From: Alphaproteobacteria bacterium
Lineage (GTDB): Bacteria > Pseudomonadota > Alphaproteobacteria > Reyranellales > JAQSWP01
Direction: 5' to 3'
DNA length: 47,639 nt
Assembly: GCA_029266575.1 (NCBI GenBank)
Contig: JAQSWP010000003.1
Coordinates: 1 to 47,639 of the forward strand
Made by a program: the position numbers and the translations under genes. The notes under the pieces were generated by a model. The model worked only from the letters and a program-made list of their open reading frames with translations. It was not told where the DNA came from and did no database searches. Positions 17,329-25,782 of this stretch are shown here, piece by piece. How positions within the stretch are numbered: position 1 is the stretch's first letter; each line of letters begins with the position of its first letter.

Positions 17329-18128
17329 GGGTGACTGCCTTTGGCAGCGGTGACGCCCAGATAAAGCCGTGCCAGGTCTTCACGCGCCAGCACCTCTCCG
17401 GTCGTGCCGGAGGCCTGAACCGTGCCGTCGGCCATGAAGATCACGCGATCGGTCATGCGGCGGACTGCATTGAGATTGTGCTCGACCACGCACACGGTAC
17501 GGCCGCGCTCAACCAGCGAGTGAATGCGGGCGATGAAACCGTCAATGCCGTTGGGATCGAGCCCGCCCAGCGGCTCATCGAGCAGCACCATGTCGACATC
17601 GGCCATCATCAGCCGACCGATCGCCAGCAGCTTCTGCTCAGCATAGCTCAGCGAGCCCGCCAGCCGGTTGGCGGCCTCGGTGAGGCCAAGCTCGTCGAGC
17701 AGCTGCCAGGCCTTGGGCACCGCCGCCTCGTCGGCCTTGCGGGTGACGAACGGCAGCCAGACCCGCGACAGCGCCTTCGCCGCCGTGGCGCCCAGCAGCA
17801 GATTTTCCAGCACCGAGAGATTGCGCAGCGTACGCACGCCCTGGAAGGAACGCGCAATGCCGCGGCGGAACACTTGCGGCGGCGAGAGGCCGGCGATGTT
17901 CTCGCCGCGATAGACGATGCGGCCGGCATCGGGCGCCACGAAGCCGCAGATCAGGTTGAAGACCGTTGACTTACCCGCCCCGTTGGGGCCGACGATGCCG
18001 GTGATGCAGCCGAACGGGATCTCCGCGGTGCAGTCGCGCACCGCCGCCACACCGCCAAACGACTTGGCAACGCCGATCAGGCTGATGCCGCTCGATGCGG
18101 CTTCCATGGCAGAAGCTGCCTGCGCCAT
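17325..18128 (-). CDS. livG: Branched-chain-type ABC transporter ATP-binding protein (LivG), second system
   Basis: The 267-aa ATPase has Walker A GPNGAGKST near residue 48, the Q-loop ARSFQGVRTL, a LivG-type insert, signature LSYAEQKLLAIGRL, Walker B MVLLDEPLGGLD and the switch histidine in CVVEHNLNAV. It starts 2 bp after the livM stop and is translationally coupled to livF. A later ATG (MEAASSG) would also serve as a start because no strong ribosome-binding site is visible before the first. Together with LivF it hydrolyses ATP for the LivH-LivM permease. Confidence 0.93.
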   Translation of the reverse strand: MAQAASAMEAASSGISLIGVAKSFGGVAAVRDCTAEIPFGCITGIVGPNGAGKSTVFNLICGFVAPDAGRIVYRGENIAGLSPPQVFRRGIARSFQGVRTLRNLSVLENLLLGATAAKALSRVWLPFVTRKADEAAVPKAWQLLDELGLTEAANRLAGSLSYAEQKLLAIGRLMMADVDMVLLDEPLGGLDPNGIDGFIARIHSLVERGRTVCVVEHNLNAVRRMTDRVIFMADGTVQASGTTGEVLAREDLARLYLGVTAAKGSHP

Positions 18129-18130
18129 GG

Positions 18131-19033
18131 TCAGCGCTCTGCGCCCGGTTGGGCCGGCGGATGAAAGCCGCGCAGCTGCTCGGGCACCATACCGCTTGGC
18201 CGGATGAAGAGCACGAAGATCAGCACCAGGCCGTAGATGAGCTGAGTGATGGCCGAAACCTTGACGCTCTCGATGCCCAGGAAATCGATCACATAGGGGA
18301 GCCAGACCACGACCAGCGCGCCCACTATGGCGCCCAACAGGGAATACTGGCCGCCCAACACCGAGATGGTGACTATCAGGATCGCGACCTCGAACGAGAA
18401 CGAGACCGGGTTTATGTAGGAAGCATGGTGGGCAAAGACGGCGCCGGCAAATCCGGCCAGTCCCGCCGACGCCACGAAGGCGAACATCTTGGCGGCAAAG
18501 ACGTCGGCGCCCAGCGCCTCGGCAGCGTATTCGTCCTCACGAATGGCCCGCAACAACCGGCCCAGGCTGGAGCGTTCGATGTAGCGCAGCAGGAAATAGA
18601 TGGCGACCACCAGTGCCAGGACCACGACCATCGCCGCAATCGGGTGTTTGGCCGTCAGCCCACCGATACCCAGAGGTGCTATGCCGCCGATGCCGTTGTC
18701 ACCGCCGGTGAACGGCAGGTTGAGCGCGGCAACGGAAAAGATGATCTGCACCGAGAAGGTCACCAGCATCAGGTATTGCCCGCGCTCGCGCAGGGCGGCG
18801 AGGCCGATGATGGCGGCGAAAGCAGCAGCCAGCAGCGAGCCGGCGACGATACCGACCGGCACGAAACCGGGCCCCAGCAAAGGCGTCAGCAACGCTGTGC
18901 CATAGGCGCCGATGCCGAAGAAGGCGGCATGGGCGACGGTGAACATGCCGGCAGTGCCGTGCACCAGCGTGAACGACATGGCAAGGATGCCGTAGATGCC
19001 GACGTAGGAGATGACGCTGACATAGAAGCTCAT
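18131..19033 (-). CDS. livM: Branched-chain-type ABC transporter permease (LivM), second system
   Basis: The 300-aa membrane protein carries TVAHAAFFGIGAYG near residue 32 and the ATPase-contact loops AIREDEYAAEALGADVF near 165 and ISVLGGQYSLLGAIVGA near 225, all typical of LivM. About eight to ten hydrophobic segments are present, and the C-terminus reads FIRPSGMVPEQ, also typical. It follows livH by 19 bp and precedes livG by 2 bp. AGGGGC precedes the ATG. Confidence 0.92.
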   Translation of the reverse strand: MSFYVSVISYVGIYGILAMSFTLVHGTAGMFTVAHAAFFGIGAYGTALLTPLLGPGFVPVGIVAGSLLAAAFAAIIGLAALRERGQYLMLVTFSVQIIFSVAALNLPFTGGDNGIGGIAPLGIGGLTAKHPIAAMVVVLALVVAIYFLLRYIERSSLGRLLRAIREDEYAAEALGADVFAAKMFAFVASAGLAGFAGAVFAHHASYINPVSFSFEVAILIVTISVLGGQYSLLGAIVGALVVVWLPYVIDFLGIESVKVSAITQLIYGLVLIFVLFIRPSGMVPEQLRGFHPPAQPGAER

Positions 19034-19052
19034 TGGCAGTGCCCCTGTGCGT

Positions 19053-19919
19053 TCATACGCTGCGCTGTACGGTTCGCTGCCGGCGCACGACGCTGACCAG
19101 CAGCATTGTGACGAACGGCACCGCGAGCTGCCATTGCGAGGGAATGACCAGCAGGCTCATCCCCGTCAGCAGCCCAAGGCCCAGCCCGGCCAGCATATGC
19201 GGCCCGACCCCGACCCCGACCTTGACCGAAGCGATGACCAAAGCGGCGAAGCCGAACAGCAGCGGATTGAACCCGGCCGTCGGCGTGATCGGATCGAACA
19301 CCGCGGTCAGCAGTGCGGGAATGGCGACCAGAAATCCGGAGAGGCCGAAAATCGCCATGCGCACATGCTCGAGATTGACGCCGAAGACCTGCGCCAGATC
19401 GGGATTGGACGCCGCCGCGCGCAGCGCCAGGCCGACGCCGGTGAAGCGGAACAGCAGCTGCATGGCAATTGCGATGGCGATCAGGATAAGCGGGCTCAGC
19501 ACGTCGATGATCGACAGGCTGATGGTGCCGATGTCGATCCTGGGTGGCGCCGAGGTAAGGACGAGCTGGCCGGCGCTGCCGAACGAGAGCGCGATAATGT
19601 TTTCGCACACATAAAGCACCGCCAGCCCGAGCAGCACCAGCACGGCCAGCGGCTTCTTGGTGCGCAGGAAATGGGCGTAGACGAAGCGATAAAATCCGAC
19701 CTGGCAGATCGGCCCCAGCGTCAGCGCAGCGACGATGGCCAGCCATAGCGGCGCCTTGAGAACGACGTGCAGCAGCACCAGCGTGTAGCCTACCACCGCA
19801 TAGACGCCGGCCAGCCCGAAATCGAGCATGCCGAGGATGCGCCAGGTGGTGCCCAGCGCCACGGCGGTGAAGCTGACCGAGACGCCCCAGATCAGCCCGA
19901 AAACCATCAGGTCGATCAT
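19053..19919 (-). CDS. livH: Branched-chain-type ABC transporter permease (LivH), second system
   Basis: I start this at ATG 19919 (MIDLMVFGLIWG, preceded by GGAGCG); the track start overlaps the SDR gene. The 288-aa product has many hydrophobic helices and the LivH features LGTTWRILGMLDFGLAGVY near residue 25 and ALRAAASNPDLAQVFGVN near 170, the conserved cytoplasmic loop. It is 28 bp downstream of the SDR gene. Its place after catabolic genes shows that import and catabolism in this cluster are one transcriptional unit. Confidence 0.9.
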   Translation of the reverse strand: MIDLMVFGLIWGVSVSFTAVALGTTWRILGMLDFGLAGVYAVVGYTLVLLHVVLKAPLWLAIVAALTLGPICQVGFYRFVYAHFLRTKKPLAVLVLLGLAVLYVCENIIALSFGSAGQLVLTSAPPRIDIGTISLSIIDVLSPLILIAIAIAMQLLFRFTGVGLALRAAASNPDLAQVFGVNLEHVRMAIFGLSGFLVAIPALLTAVFDPITPTAGFNPLLFGFAALVIASVKVGVGVGPHMLAGLGLGLLTGMSLLVIPSQWQLAVPFVTMLLVSVVRRQRTVQRSV

Positions 19920-19947
19920 GGCGCGCAGCGCTCCAAGGCCGCACCGT

Positions 19948-20796
19948 TCAATCGAAAAGCGTCGGACGTCGCAGCCACAATCCACCATCCTGAACGAAAC
20001 AGGCGCCGGTCACGAAGCCGGCATAGTCGCTGACCAGATAGGAAGCGAGATCCGCCACCTCTTCGGGCTCGCCAAAGCGACCCACCGAAATATTCTCCCG
20101 CATGCGCCGCTCGATCGTCGGGTCAGCCCATAGTTTGTCGGCAGCCCCGGTGCCATTGATCGGTCCGGGCGCGATGGCATTGAGCCGGATGCCATGCCGG
20201 CCCCATTCGATCGACAGCGACTTGGTCAGGGCCAGTACGCCTGCCTTGGCGGCGGCGGAGTGCACCGTCATCGGATTGCCAGTCATGGCGTAGGTGGCGA
20301 CGATGTTGAGGATGGCGCCCTTGCGGCCGGCATCGATCATGTGCTTGCCCACGGCCTGGGTGCAGTTCCAGGTGCCATTGAGCACGATGTCGATGACGGT
20401 GTTCCACGCATTGGGCGACATCGCGGCCGATTCGACGACGAAATTGCCGGCGGCGTTGTTGACCAGGATATCGATGCCACCGAAGCGTTCGGCGGTGAAT
20501 TCGACCAGCGCCGCGACGCTGGCGCGATTGCGCACGTCGGCCACGAACGGCACCACCTCACGCCCCTCGCCCGACAGCGCCTCTGCCGTCCTTTGCAGCA
20601 CCTCGAGCTTGCGGCTGGCGATGACCACACGGGCGCCGAGCGCCGCGAAGGTCTCCGCCATGCCCCGGCCCAGCCCGGTGCCGCCGCCGGTGACGATCGC
20701 CACCCGCCCTTCAAGCGCCCCGGCATGCAGCATCGGCGGCCTGGCGGCGGGCGTCGTGGCCGCAGCTTTGGCCTGCATCTGCGCTGCGGTGCTCAT
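19948..20796 (-). CDS. 2,4-dienoyl-CoA reductase-like short-chain dehydrogenase
   Basis: The 282-aa SDR has the cofactor loop TGGGTGLGRGM near residue 36 and NNAAGNF near 110. The active-site region reads TYAMTGNPMTVHSAAAKAGV, which matches eukaryotic-type 2,4-dienoyl-CoA reductase (DECR/PECR: IYAETG then SAKAGV) rather than the plain YxxxK SDR form. The later LNAIAPGPINGTGA fits the same group. It would reduce a dienoyl-CoA or trans-2-enoyl-CoA with NADPH, in the cytoplasm. The ATG overlaps the stop of the preceding DszC-like gene by 4 bp. A dienoyl-CoA reductase beside several ACADs suggests unsaturated or cyclic acyl intermediates. Confidence 0.78.
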   Translation of the reverse strand: MSTAAQMQAKAAATTPAARPPMLHAGALEGRVAIVTGGGTGLGRGMAETFAALGARVVIASRKLEVLQRTAEALSGEGREVVPFVADVRNRASVAALVEFTAERFGGIDILVNNAAGNFVVESAAMSPNAWNTVIDIVLNGTWNCTQAVGKHMIDAGRKGAILNIVATYAMTGNPMTVHSAAAKAGVLALTKSLSIEWGRHGIRLNAIAPGPINGTGAADKLWADPTIERRMRENISVGRFGEPEEVADLASYLVSDYAGFVTGACFVQDGGLWLRRPTLFD

Positions 20797-21965
20797 TGCT
20801 GGTTGGCCGGATCGAAATCGAGGCCCATGCGAGCGCGGCCGATGGATTGGGCTGTATTATCCAGGTTGGCGTGAGTGCTCTGGACATGGATGTTGCGGAT
20901 CTGCCGGCTGAGCGGATGCTCCTCGAACAAGGCGCTGGAGCCGGCGACGCGGACCGCTTCGTTGATGATCCACTCCGCCGTCGCCATCGCATAAAGCTTG
21001 CCCATCAACGCGTAACGTTCGGCCGCGGGGATATCGCTGCCGCCCCAGAAGCGCGCCGCCTTGTAGAGCAGCCCGCGCGCGGCCTCGATCCGCATCACCA
21101 TTTCGCCTACTGCGCGCTGAGCGTGCGGATTGCCGCCGGTGCCACGCTTGGGCAGGTAGTCGCAGATGAAATCGAGAATGCCCTGCGCTGCCCCCAAATG
21201 CGTGGCGCCGAAGGCCAGGTGCCAGCGCGAGCCATAATTGTCGCGGGCGTAGAATCCGCCATCCTGGATGATGTCGCGCTTCGGCACTTTCACCTGGTGG
21301 AGATTGACCCGCGGGCTGACCGCTGCCCGCATGCCCACTGGATTCCACCAGTCGAGGTCGATCTCGAAACCCTCGGCGCTTTTGGGCACCATGAACATGA
21401 TCATGTTCTGCGGCGCCGGCAGATCGGGCAAAGCAGCATGCAGCAACGTCCAGGCCGCGATGCTGGCCAGGGTGCCGTAAGTCTTCTCGCCCGTGACCTC
21501 AAGCCCGTCGGGCGTCGGCCGCGCTTCGGTCACCATGCCGTAATGGCCACGCGCGGTGCCGCCGGGTTCGGTGGCAGTCCAGGAAATCACCTCGCCGCCA
21601 TCGACGATCGGCGCGAAGTAGCGCTTCTGCTGCTCAGGCGTCGCCGCCACCGCCAGCATCTGCACGGCATGGGCGTGCACCTGGAAGCAATGGGTCGAGG
21701 CCATATCGACTTTGCCCAACTCCTCGAGGACCACGAGATAGGAAATCGGGTCATGGCCCAGCACGATGTTGACACCGTCGCCACCCAGTTCCTTGGGCAC
21801 GCACAAAGACAGCAAGCCCTGCTCGTGCAGCGCCTTCAACATTTCGACCGGCAGCGTGATGTCGCGATCATGCCGCCCGGCGGTCGGCGCCACGACGCTG
21901 CGCGCGATCTCCGCCGCCTTGGCACGCAGAACCTCGTGCCTGGTTTCCGTTGCCATGCCATCCAT
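20793..21965 (-). CDS. DszC-like acyl-CoA dehydrogenase-fold protein
   Basis: The 390-aa product has CVPKELGGDGVNI near residue 55, SWTATEPGGTARG near 127, a GEKTYGTLAS segment, and DWWNPVGMRAAVS near 205. The C-terminus reads IHVQSTHANLDNTAQSIGRARMGLDFDP, with no YEGT-type motif, close in style to the product of 2351-3559 (both end with GLDFDP/GIDYDP-like tails). This points to the DszC-like branch, whose members are often flavin-dependent monooxygenases, although some remain uncharacterised. GGAG lies about 11 bases before the ATG. It is coupled by a 4-bp overlap to the SDR and lies 31 bp after another ACAD gene. Confidence 0.78.
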   Translation of the reverse strand: MDGMATETRHEVLRAKAAEIARSVVAPTAGRHDRDITLPVEMLKALHEQGLLSLCVPKELGGDGVNIVLGHDPISYLVVLEELGKVDMASTHCFQVHAHAVQMLAVAATPEQQKRYFAPIVDGGEVISWTATEPGGTARGHYGMVTEARPTPDGLEVTGEKTYGTLASIAAWTLLHAALPDLPAPQNMIMFMVPKSAEGFEIDLDWWNPVGMRAAVSPRVNLHQVKVPKRDIIQDGGFYARDNYGSRWHLAFGATHLGAAQGILDFICDYLPKRGTGGNPHAQRAVGEMVMRIEAARGLLYKAARFWGGSDIPAAERYALMGKLYAMATAEWIINEAVRVAGSSALFEEHPLSRQIRNIHVQSTHANLDNTAQSIGRARMGLDFDPANQQ

Positions 21966-21996
21966 CAGCCAAACTCCACTACGGGATCAACGCCTG

Positions 21997-23136
21997 TCAC
22001 AGACCCAACATGTGCCGTGCTATCTGCAGGCGGTGAATCTCGTTGGTGCCTTCAACGATCTGCCCGACCTTGCCTTCGCGGAAATGCCGCTCGACCTTGT
22101 AGTCGCGCAAGATGCCGTAGCCGCCCAGGATCTGCACCGCTTCACCCGCGACATACATGCTGACGTCGGTGCCGAAAACCTTGGCCATCGAGCACTCGGC
22201 GCGCGACGGCAGGCCCTGGTCGAGCCGGCGCGCAGCGTCGTGCACTAGCAGCTTGGCGGCGCGGATGCGGATGGCCATCTCCGCCAGCTTGAGCTGGATG
22301 GCTTGGAACTCGCCGATGCGCTGGCCGAACTGCTTGCGCTCCCGCGCGTAGTTCGTGGCGATCTCGAGGCACGCTTCGGCTGCGCCCACTGCCATGCTGC
22401 CGACATTGACCCGACTGCGATTGAGCGTCGACAGCATCATCATCATGCCGTCGCCGCGATTGCCGACCAGCCGGCTTTCGTCGACCGCGCAGTCGACGAA
22501 ATCGACCTGGCAGGTGTGATGGGCGCTGTAGGACATCTTCTTTTCCCAGCGCGGGATCTGCACGCCAGGCGTGGTGCGGTCGACTAGGAAGACGCTGCGC
22601 GAGCGCTTGCCGGCGTCGCGGTCCTCGGTGCGCACGGCAACGGCGATGACGTCGGCGCGATCGGCGTTGGAGATGAAAACCTTGGTGCCGTTGAGCACCC
22701 AGCGTCCGTTCTTGAACACGGCATTGGCCGTCCCCGCTAGCACGTCGGAACCGGCGCCGGGCTCGGTCAGCGCGAACACCGCCCACCAGTCGCCGCCGAT
22801 CAGCTTGGGGAGCCAATTCGCGCGCTGTTCGGGCCTGGCGTAGTGTGCAATGAGGCTGACCACCATGTTGTGCACGCTTATGAAGCTCAGCGGCCGGTAA
22901 ACGCGGCCTAGCTCCTCGAACAGCAATGACTGGGAGAAATGGTCGAGGCCGATACCGCCGAATTCCGGCGGCCCCTCGATGCCGGCATAGCCCGCGCGCG
23001 CCAGCTTGGTGAAGATGTCGCGCGGCAAGTGTTCCTTTTCCTCCCACTCGTCGATGTTGGGCGCCACTTCGCGCTGCATGAAAGCGCGCATCGCATCGCG
23101 CACCGCTACCTGTTCGCCCGTCAGATCACCGTCCAT
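21997..23136 (-). CDS. Acyl-CoA dehydrogenase
   Basis: The true start is ATG 23136 (preceded by GGAGGG); the track ORF adds about 179 unrelated residues. The 379-aa enzyme has GIEGPPEFGGIGLD near residue 50, FALTEPGAGSDV near 122, VLNGTKVFISNA, RKQFGQRIGEFQA near 265, and the C-terminal GQIVEGTNEIHRLQIAR with the catalytic Glu in place. A run of four Met (MMMML) near 235 is unusual. It should dehydrogenate an acyl-CoA with FAD and ETF. It lies 14 bp after the previous ACAD gene, so three ACAD-family genes are consecutive in this operon. Confidence 0.92.
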   Translation of the reverse strand: MDGDLTGEQVAVRDAMRAFMQREVAPNIDEWEEKEHLPRDIFTKLARAGYAGIEGPPEFGGIGLDHFSQSLLFEELGRVYRPLSFISVHNMVVSLIAHYARPEQRANWLPKLIGGDWWAVFALTEPGAGSDVLAGTANAVFKNGRWVLNGTKVFISNADRADVIAVAVRTEDRDAGKRSRSVFLVDRTTPGVQIPRWEKKMSYSAHHTCQVDFVDCAVDESRLVGNRGDGMMMMLSTLNRSRVNVGSMAVGAAEACLEIATNYARERKQFGQRIGEFQAIQLKLAEMAIRIRAAKLLVHDAARRLDQGLPSRAECSMAKVFGTDVSMYVAGEAVQILGGYGILRDYKVERHFREGKVGQIVEGTNEIHRLQIARHMLGL

Positions 23137-23150
23137 GGTACCCTCCAACT

Positions 23151-24326
23151 CTAGTTCTTCTGTTCCGTATGCGCGCGATGCGTGGCGTATTCGCCGCCGA
23201 ACATTTCCGTGCCGATAACAATCTTGTGGATGTCCTGGCCGCCGCCGGCGGCCTTCCAGCCCATGATGTCGAGATGCTTGCGGAACACCGAATGTTCCTC
23301 GTTGAAGGCGGCGCCGCCCCATATTTCCAGGCAGTCGGCCAGCGCGGCGGTGGCGACTTCGGCGATGTAGTATTTCAGCATCGACGCGTACTGCGTCACG
23401 CGCTGGTGGTTGTCGGCCATCCATGCCGCTTTGTAGGCCAACAATCGCGCCGCCTCGATCTTGGTGTAGTGCTCGACCAGCTTGAATTGGATCGACTGCC
23501 ACTTCAGCAGCGGACGGCCGAAAGTCTGCTTGGCCTTGGCGCGCGCCACCGTGTCGTCGAGCGCCTGCAGCACCGCGCCGGTGATCATCGTCGGGCCGAC
23601 GCCGCGGGTGTAGTCCCAGCGCTCGCGCATCATGTAGAAGCCGCGGTTTTCCTCGCCGATCAGATTGCTGCAAGGCACGGTGACGTTGTCGAACTTGATG
23701 GTGCCCAGCATGTGCGCCTGCACGCCCGGCTCGGGAATCGCGGTGATGTTCAGGCCCGGCCGATCGGCCTCGACCAGGATCATGCTCATGCCGCGCTTGC
23801 CGCCGGCGGCGGGATCGGTCAGCGCCGTGACCACCAGCAGGTCCGAGCCCGGAACCAGGCTGACGAATGTCTTCAACCCGTTGATGACGTAATTGCCGTT
23901 GCGTCGCTCGGCTGTGGTTTTGATGTTGGCCGCATCGCCGCCGGCATGGGGCTCGGTCTCGGCGAAGGCCAGCAATCGGCGACCGGCGATGATCTCGCGC
24001 AAGATCGCCTCGTCGTTGAGCAGCTTGGGGTAGGAATTGCCCATCAGCGCGATCCAGGCGCAGCTGAGATCGGCGCGCCCGATCTCCTCGACCGCAATCG
24101 ACAGATCGACCCAGCTGCGCTCGCCGCCGCCCACCGATTTGGGAAAGGTCATGCCCAGCAGCCCGAAATCGCCCATCGCCTTCAGCGCCTGGAAGGGAAA
24201 TTTCTCCGCTTTGGCCCAGCGCAGGGAATTGGGCGCTAGCTCCTTCATCGCAAAATTGCGATAGGCTTGGCGCAGCTTTTCCTGCTCTTCGGTGAATTCG
24301 AAGGAAAGACCGGCAAGTTGCGACAT
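23151..24326 (-). CDS. Acyl-CoA dehydrogenase family member lacking both usual catalytic glutamates
   Basis: The 391-aa product has the ACAD domains: GMTFPKSVGGGERS near residue 58, FAETEPHAGGDAA near 121, VINGLKTFVS, AKQTFGRPLLKWQ near 265. At the medium-chain catalytic position it reads KAAGGGQDIHK (Gly for Glu), and the alternative position, in RERWDYTRGVG (about 235-245), has Thr/Arg rather than Glu. An Asp at about 238 is the only nearby acidic residue. Some alicyclic or carnitine-type ACADs also deviate here, so it may act on a cyclic or otherwise unusual CoA ester, or it may be a reductase. It starts 14 bp after the CoA-ligase stop. Confidence 0.85.
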   Translation of the reverse strand: MSQLAGLSFEFTEEQEKLRQAYRNFAMKELAPNSLRWAKAEKFPFQALKAMGDFGLLGMTFPKSVGGGERSWVDLSIAVEEIGRADLSCAWIALMGNSYPKLLNDEAILREIIAGRRLLAFAETEPHAGGDAANIKTTAERRNGNYVINGLKTFVSLVPGSDLLVVTALTDPAAGGKRGMSMILVEADRPGLNITAIPEPGVQAHMLGTIKFDNVTVPCSNLIGEENRGFYMMRERWDYTRGVGPTMITGAVLQALDDTVARAKAKQTFGRPLLKWQSIQFKLVEHYTKIEAARLLAYKAAWMADNHQRVTQYASMLKYYIAEVATAALADCLEIWGGAAFNEEHSVFRKHLDIMGWKAAGGGQDIHKIVIGTEMFGGEYATHRAHTEQKN

Positions 24327-24340
24327 TTCTGGTTCTCCTT

Positions 24341-25708
24341 CTAGATTTCCATGTCGATGAGTTTGGTCTTGCCGGTGGAACGCGGCAGCGACATGGGCGG
24401 CACGAGCGAGATAGTCGCGCGCACGCGCAGGATTTCGAATATCCGATGTTCTATGGCGCCGCGCAGCCGCGTGGCGGCTTCCTCGCCAAGCTCGCCCGCC
24501 TGCTCCACGCGCACGACCAGCGGTGGCGTAATGCGCGGCGGCTTTTCCTTCAGCACGATCCTGATTTCGCCCGTGACCTGCGGCATGAAGCCGGCAACCA
24601 CGTCCTTTATCGAAGATGGATAAACGTTGACGCCGCGCACGATCAGCATGTCGTCGGCCCGACCCAGCACCTTGATGCGCAGATGGGCATGGCCGCAGCT
24701 GGGACAGGACGTGTTGTCGACCTGGAAAATGTCGCCGGCATCGAGTTTGAAGGCCGGGCGGGCCTGATGCTGCAGCGACGTCATCAATAGCCGGCCGACC
24801 GTGGGGCCGTTGATGGCGATCGGCTTGAGCGTGTCGGGATCGATCAGCTCGTGCAGGACCAGATCCGGCGTCAGCGTGTGCAGGCCGTGATAGTCGTCGG
24901 ATACGCAGGAAAGCTGCGCCACGCCATAGGCGCCGAGCATTGCGTCATGCACCGTGGCGTTGAACGACCGCTCGAGATGGCGGCGCACTTCCGGCAGGCC
25001 GGCGCCCGGCTCGCCGCAGCACAAAATGGCCTTGATGCCGAGGCTGGAGACGTCGGCGCCCAGCACTTGCGGCGCCTGCTCGACCAGCCGCTGCGCCATG
25101 GACGGCGTCGCCAGCAGCGCCTTGGGCCGCAGCAATGCGGCCAATTGCAGAATGCGCGGCACGCCGGCTTCGGCGCCGACGGGAATGGCGCGGATGCCGA
25201 GCTGGATCAGCGAGCTGACGGCGATGGCGCCGACCACCCACATGCTCAAGCCCAGCGCGTTCATCACCATGTCGCCGCGACCGACGCCCATCCAGGTCAA
25301 CGCCCGCGCCCAGCCCAGGCTGTTGACGCGCATATCCGCGTCGGTGAAGAGATAGGTGAAGGTCGGCCGGCCGGTGGTGCCGCTGGTGGCGGAAATGCCG
25401 ACCACATCGGCCGGATCGGCGCAGAGATGCATGCCGAGATAGTCGCCACGCTCGCGAAACGACTGCTCCTCCGATTCGCGCTCGTCCTGCTTGTTGAAGG
25501 TGAAACGCAGGCGGCCGAAATCGGCGAGCGATTTGATGTCGCCGGGCGCCGCACCACAGGCGTCCATCTTGCTACGGTAGAACGGCGAGGCGTCGTAGCA
25601 ATAGCGCACTTGGGCTTGCAGCCGCGACAGGCGCAAGGATTCCAGCGCCTCGCCCGCCTGCGGCGGATGCGCCGGCCATATGCCGTGCAAATCGATCTCG
25701 CTCTTCAT
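24341..25708 (-). CDS. PaaK-like phenylacetate-CoA ligase family protein
   Basis: The 455-aa product shows the PaaK pattern: N-terminal YCYDASPFYRSKM near residue 40, the adenylation motif SATSGTTGRPTF near 105, LCCGEPGAGLP near 230, GAYGVAQLSC near 262, and the C-terminal VLGRADDMLIVRGVNVYPSS. A CPSCG zinc-knuckle-like pair precedes that motif. Such enzymes make acyl-CoA from arylacetates or other small acids with ATP. It is the first enzyme gene after the binding-protein gene in this operon, separated by a hairpin with a T-run. It probably activates the acid brought in by the importer of the same cluster. Confidence 0.88.
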   Translation of the reverse strand: MKSEIDLHGIWPAHPPQAGEALESLRLSRLQAQVRYCYDASPFYRSKMDACGAAPGDIKSLADFGRLRFTFNKQDERESEEQSFRERGDYLGMHLCADPADVVGISATSGTTGRPTFTYLFTDADMRVNSLGWARALTWMGVGRGDMVMNALGLSMWVVGAIAVSSLIQLGIRAIPVGAEAGVPRILQLAALLRPKALLATPSMAQRLVEQAPQVLGADVSSLGIKAILCCGEPGAGLPEVRRHLERSFNATVHDAMLGAYGVAQLSCVSDDYHGLHTLTPDLVLHELIDPDTLKPIAINGPTVGRLLMTSLQHQARPAFKLDAGDIFQVDNTSCPSCGHAHLRIKVLGRADDMLIVRGVNVYPSSIKDVVAGFMPQVTGEIRIVLKEKPPRITPPLVVRVEQAGELGEEAATRLRGAIEHRIFEILRVRATISLVPPMSLPRSTGKTKLIDMEI

Positions 25709-25737
25709 CGCACTCTATCCACGAAAGACGACATTGG

Positions 25738-25776
25738 AAAAAGCAGCGGCCGCCCGCCGCGAAGGACGGGCGGCCG
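25738..25776 (-). terminator. Intrinsic terminator-like hairpin after the second binding-protein gene
   Basis: CGGCCGCCCG and CGGGCGGCCG form a 10-bp stem with a 10-base loop, followed on the minus strand by CTGCTTTTTCC. Position right after the stop at 25783 and before the ligase gene suggests partial termination, giving more binding-protein mRNA than enzyme mRNA. Confidence 0.65.
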
Positions 25777-25782
25777 AAGGTT

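Noticed and set aside
20793-20796. Frameshift between SDR and DszC-like genes
   Set aside because: The 4-bp ATGA overlap is an ordinary translational-coupling arrangement; both proteins are complete.
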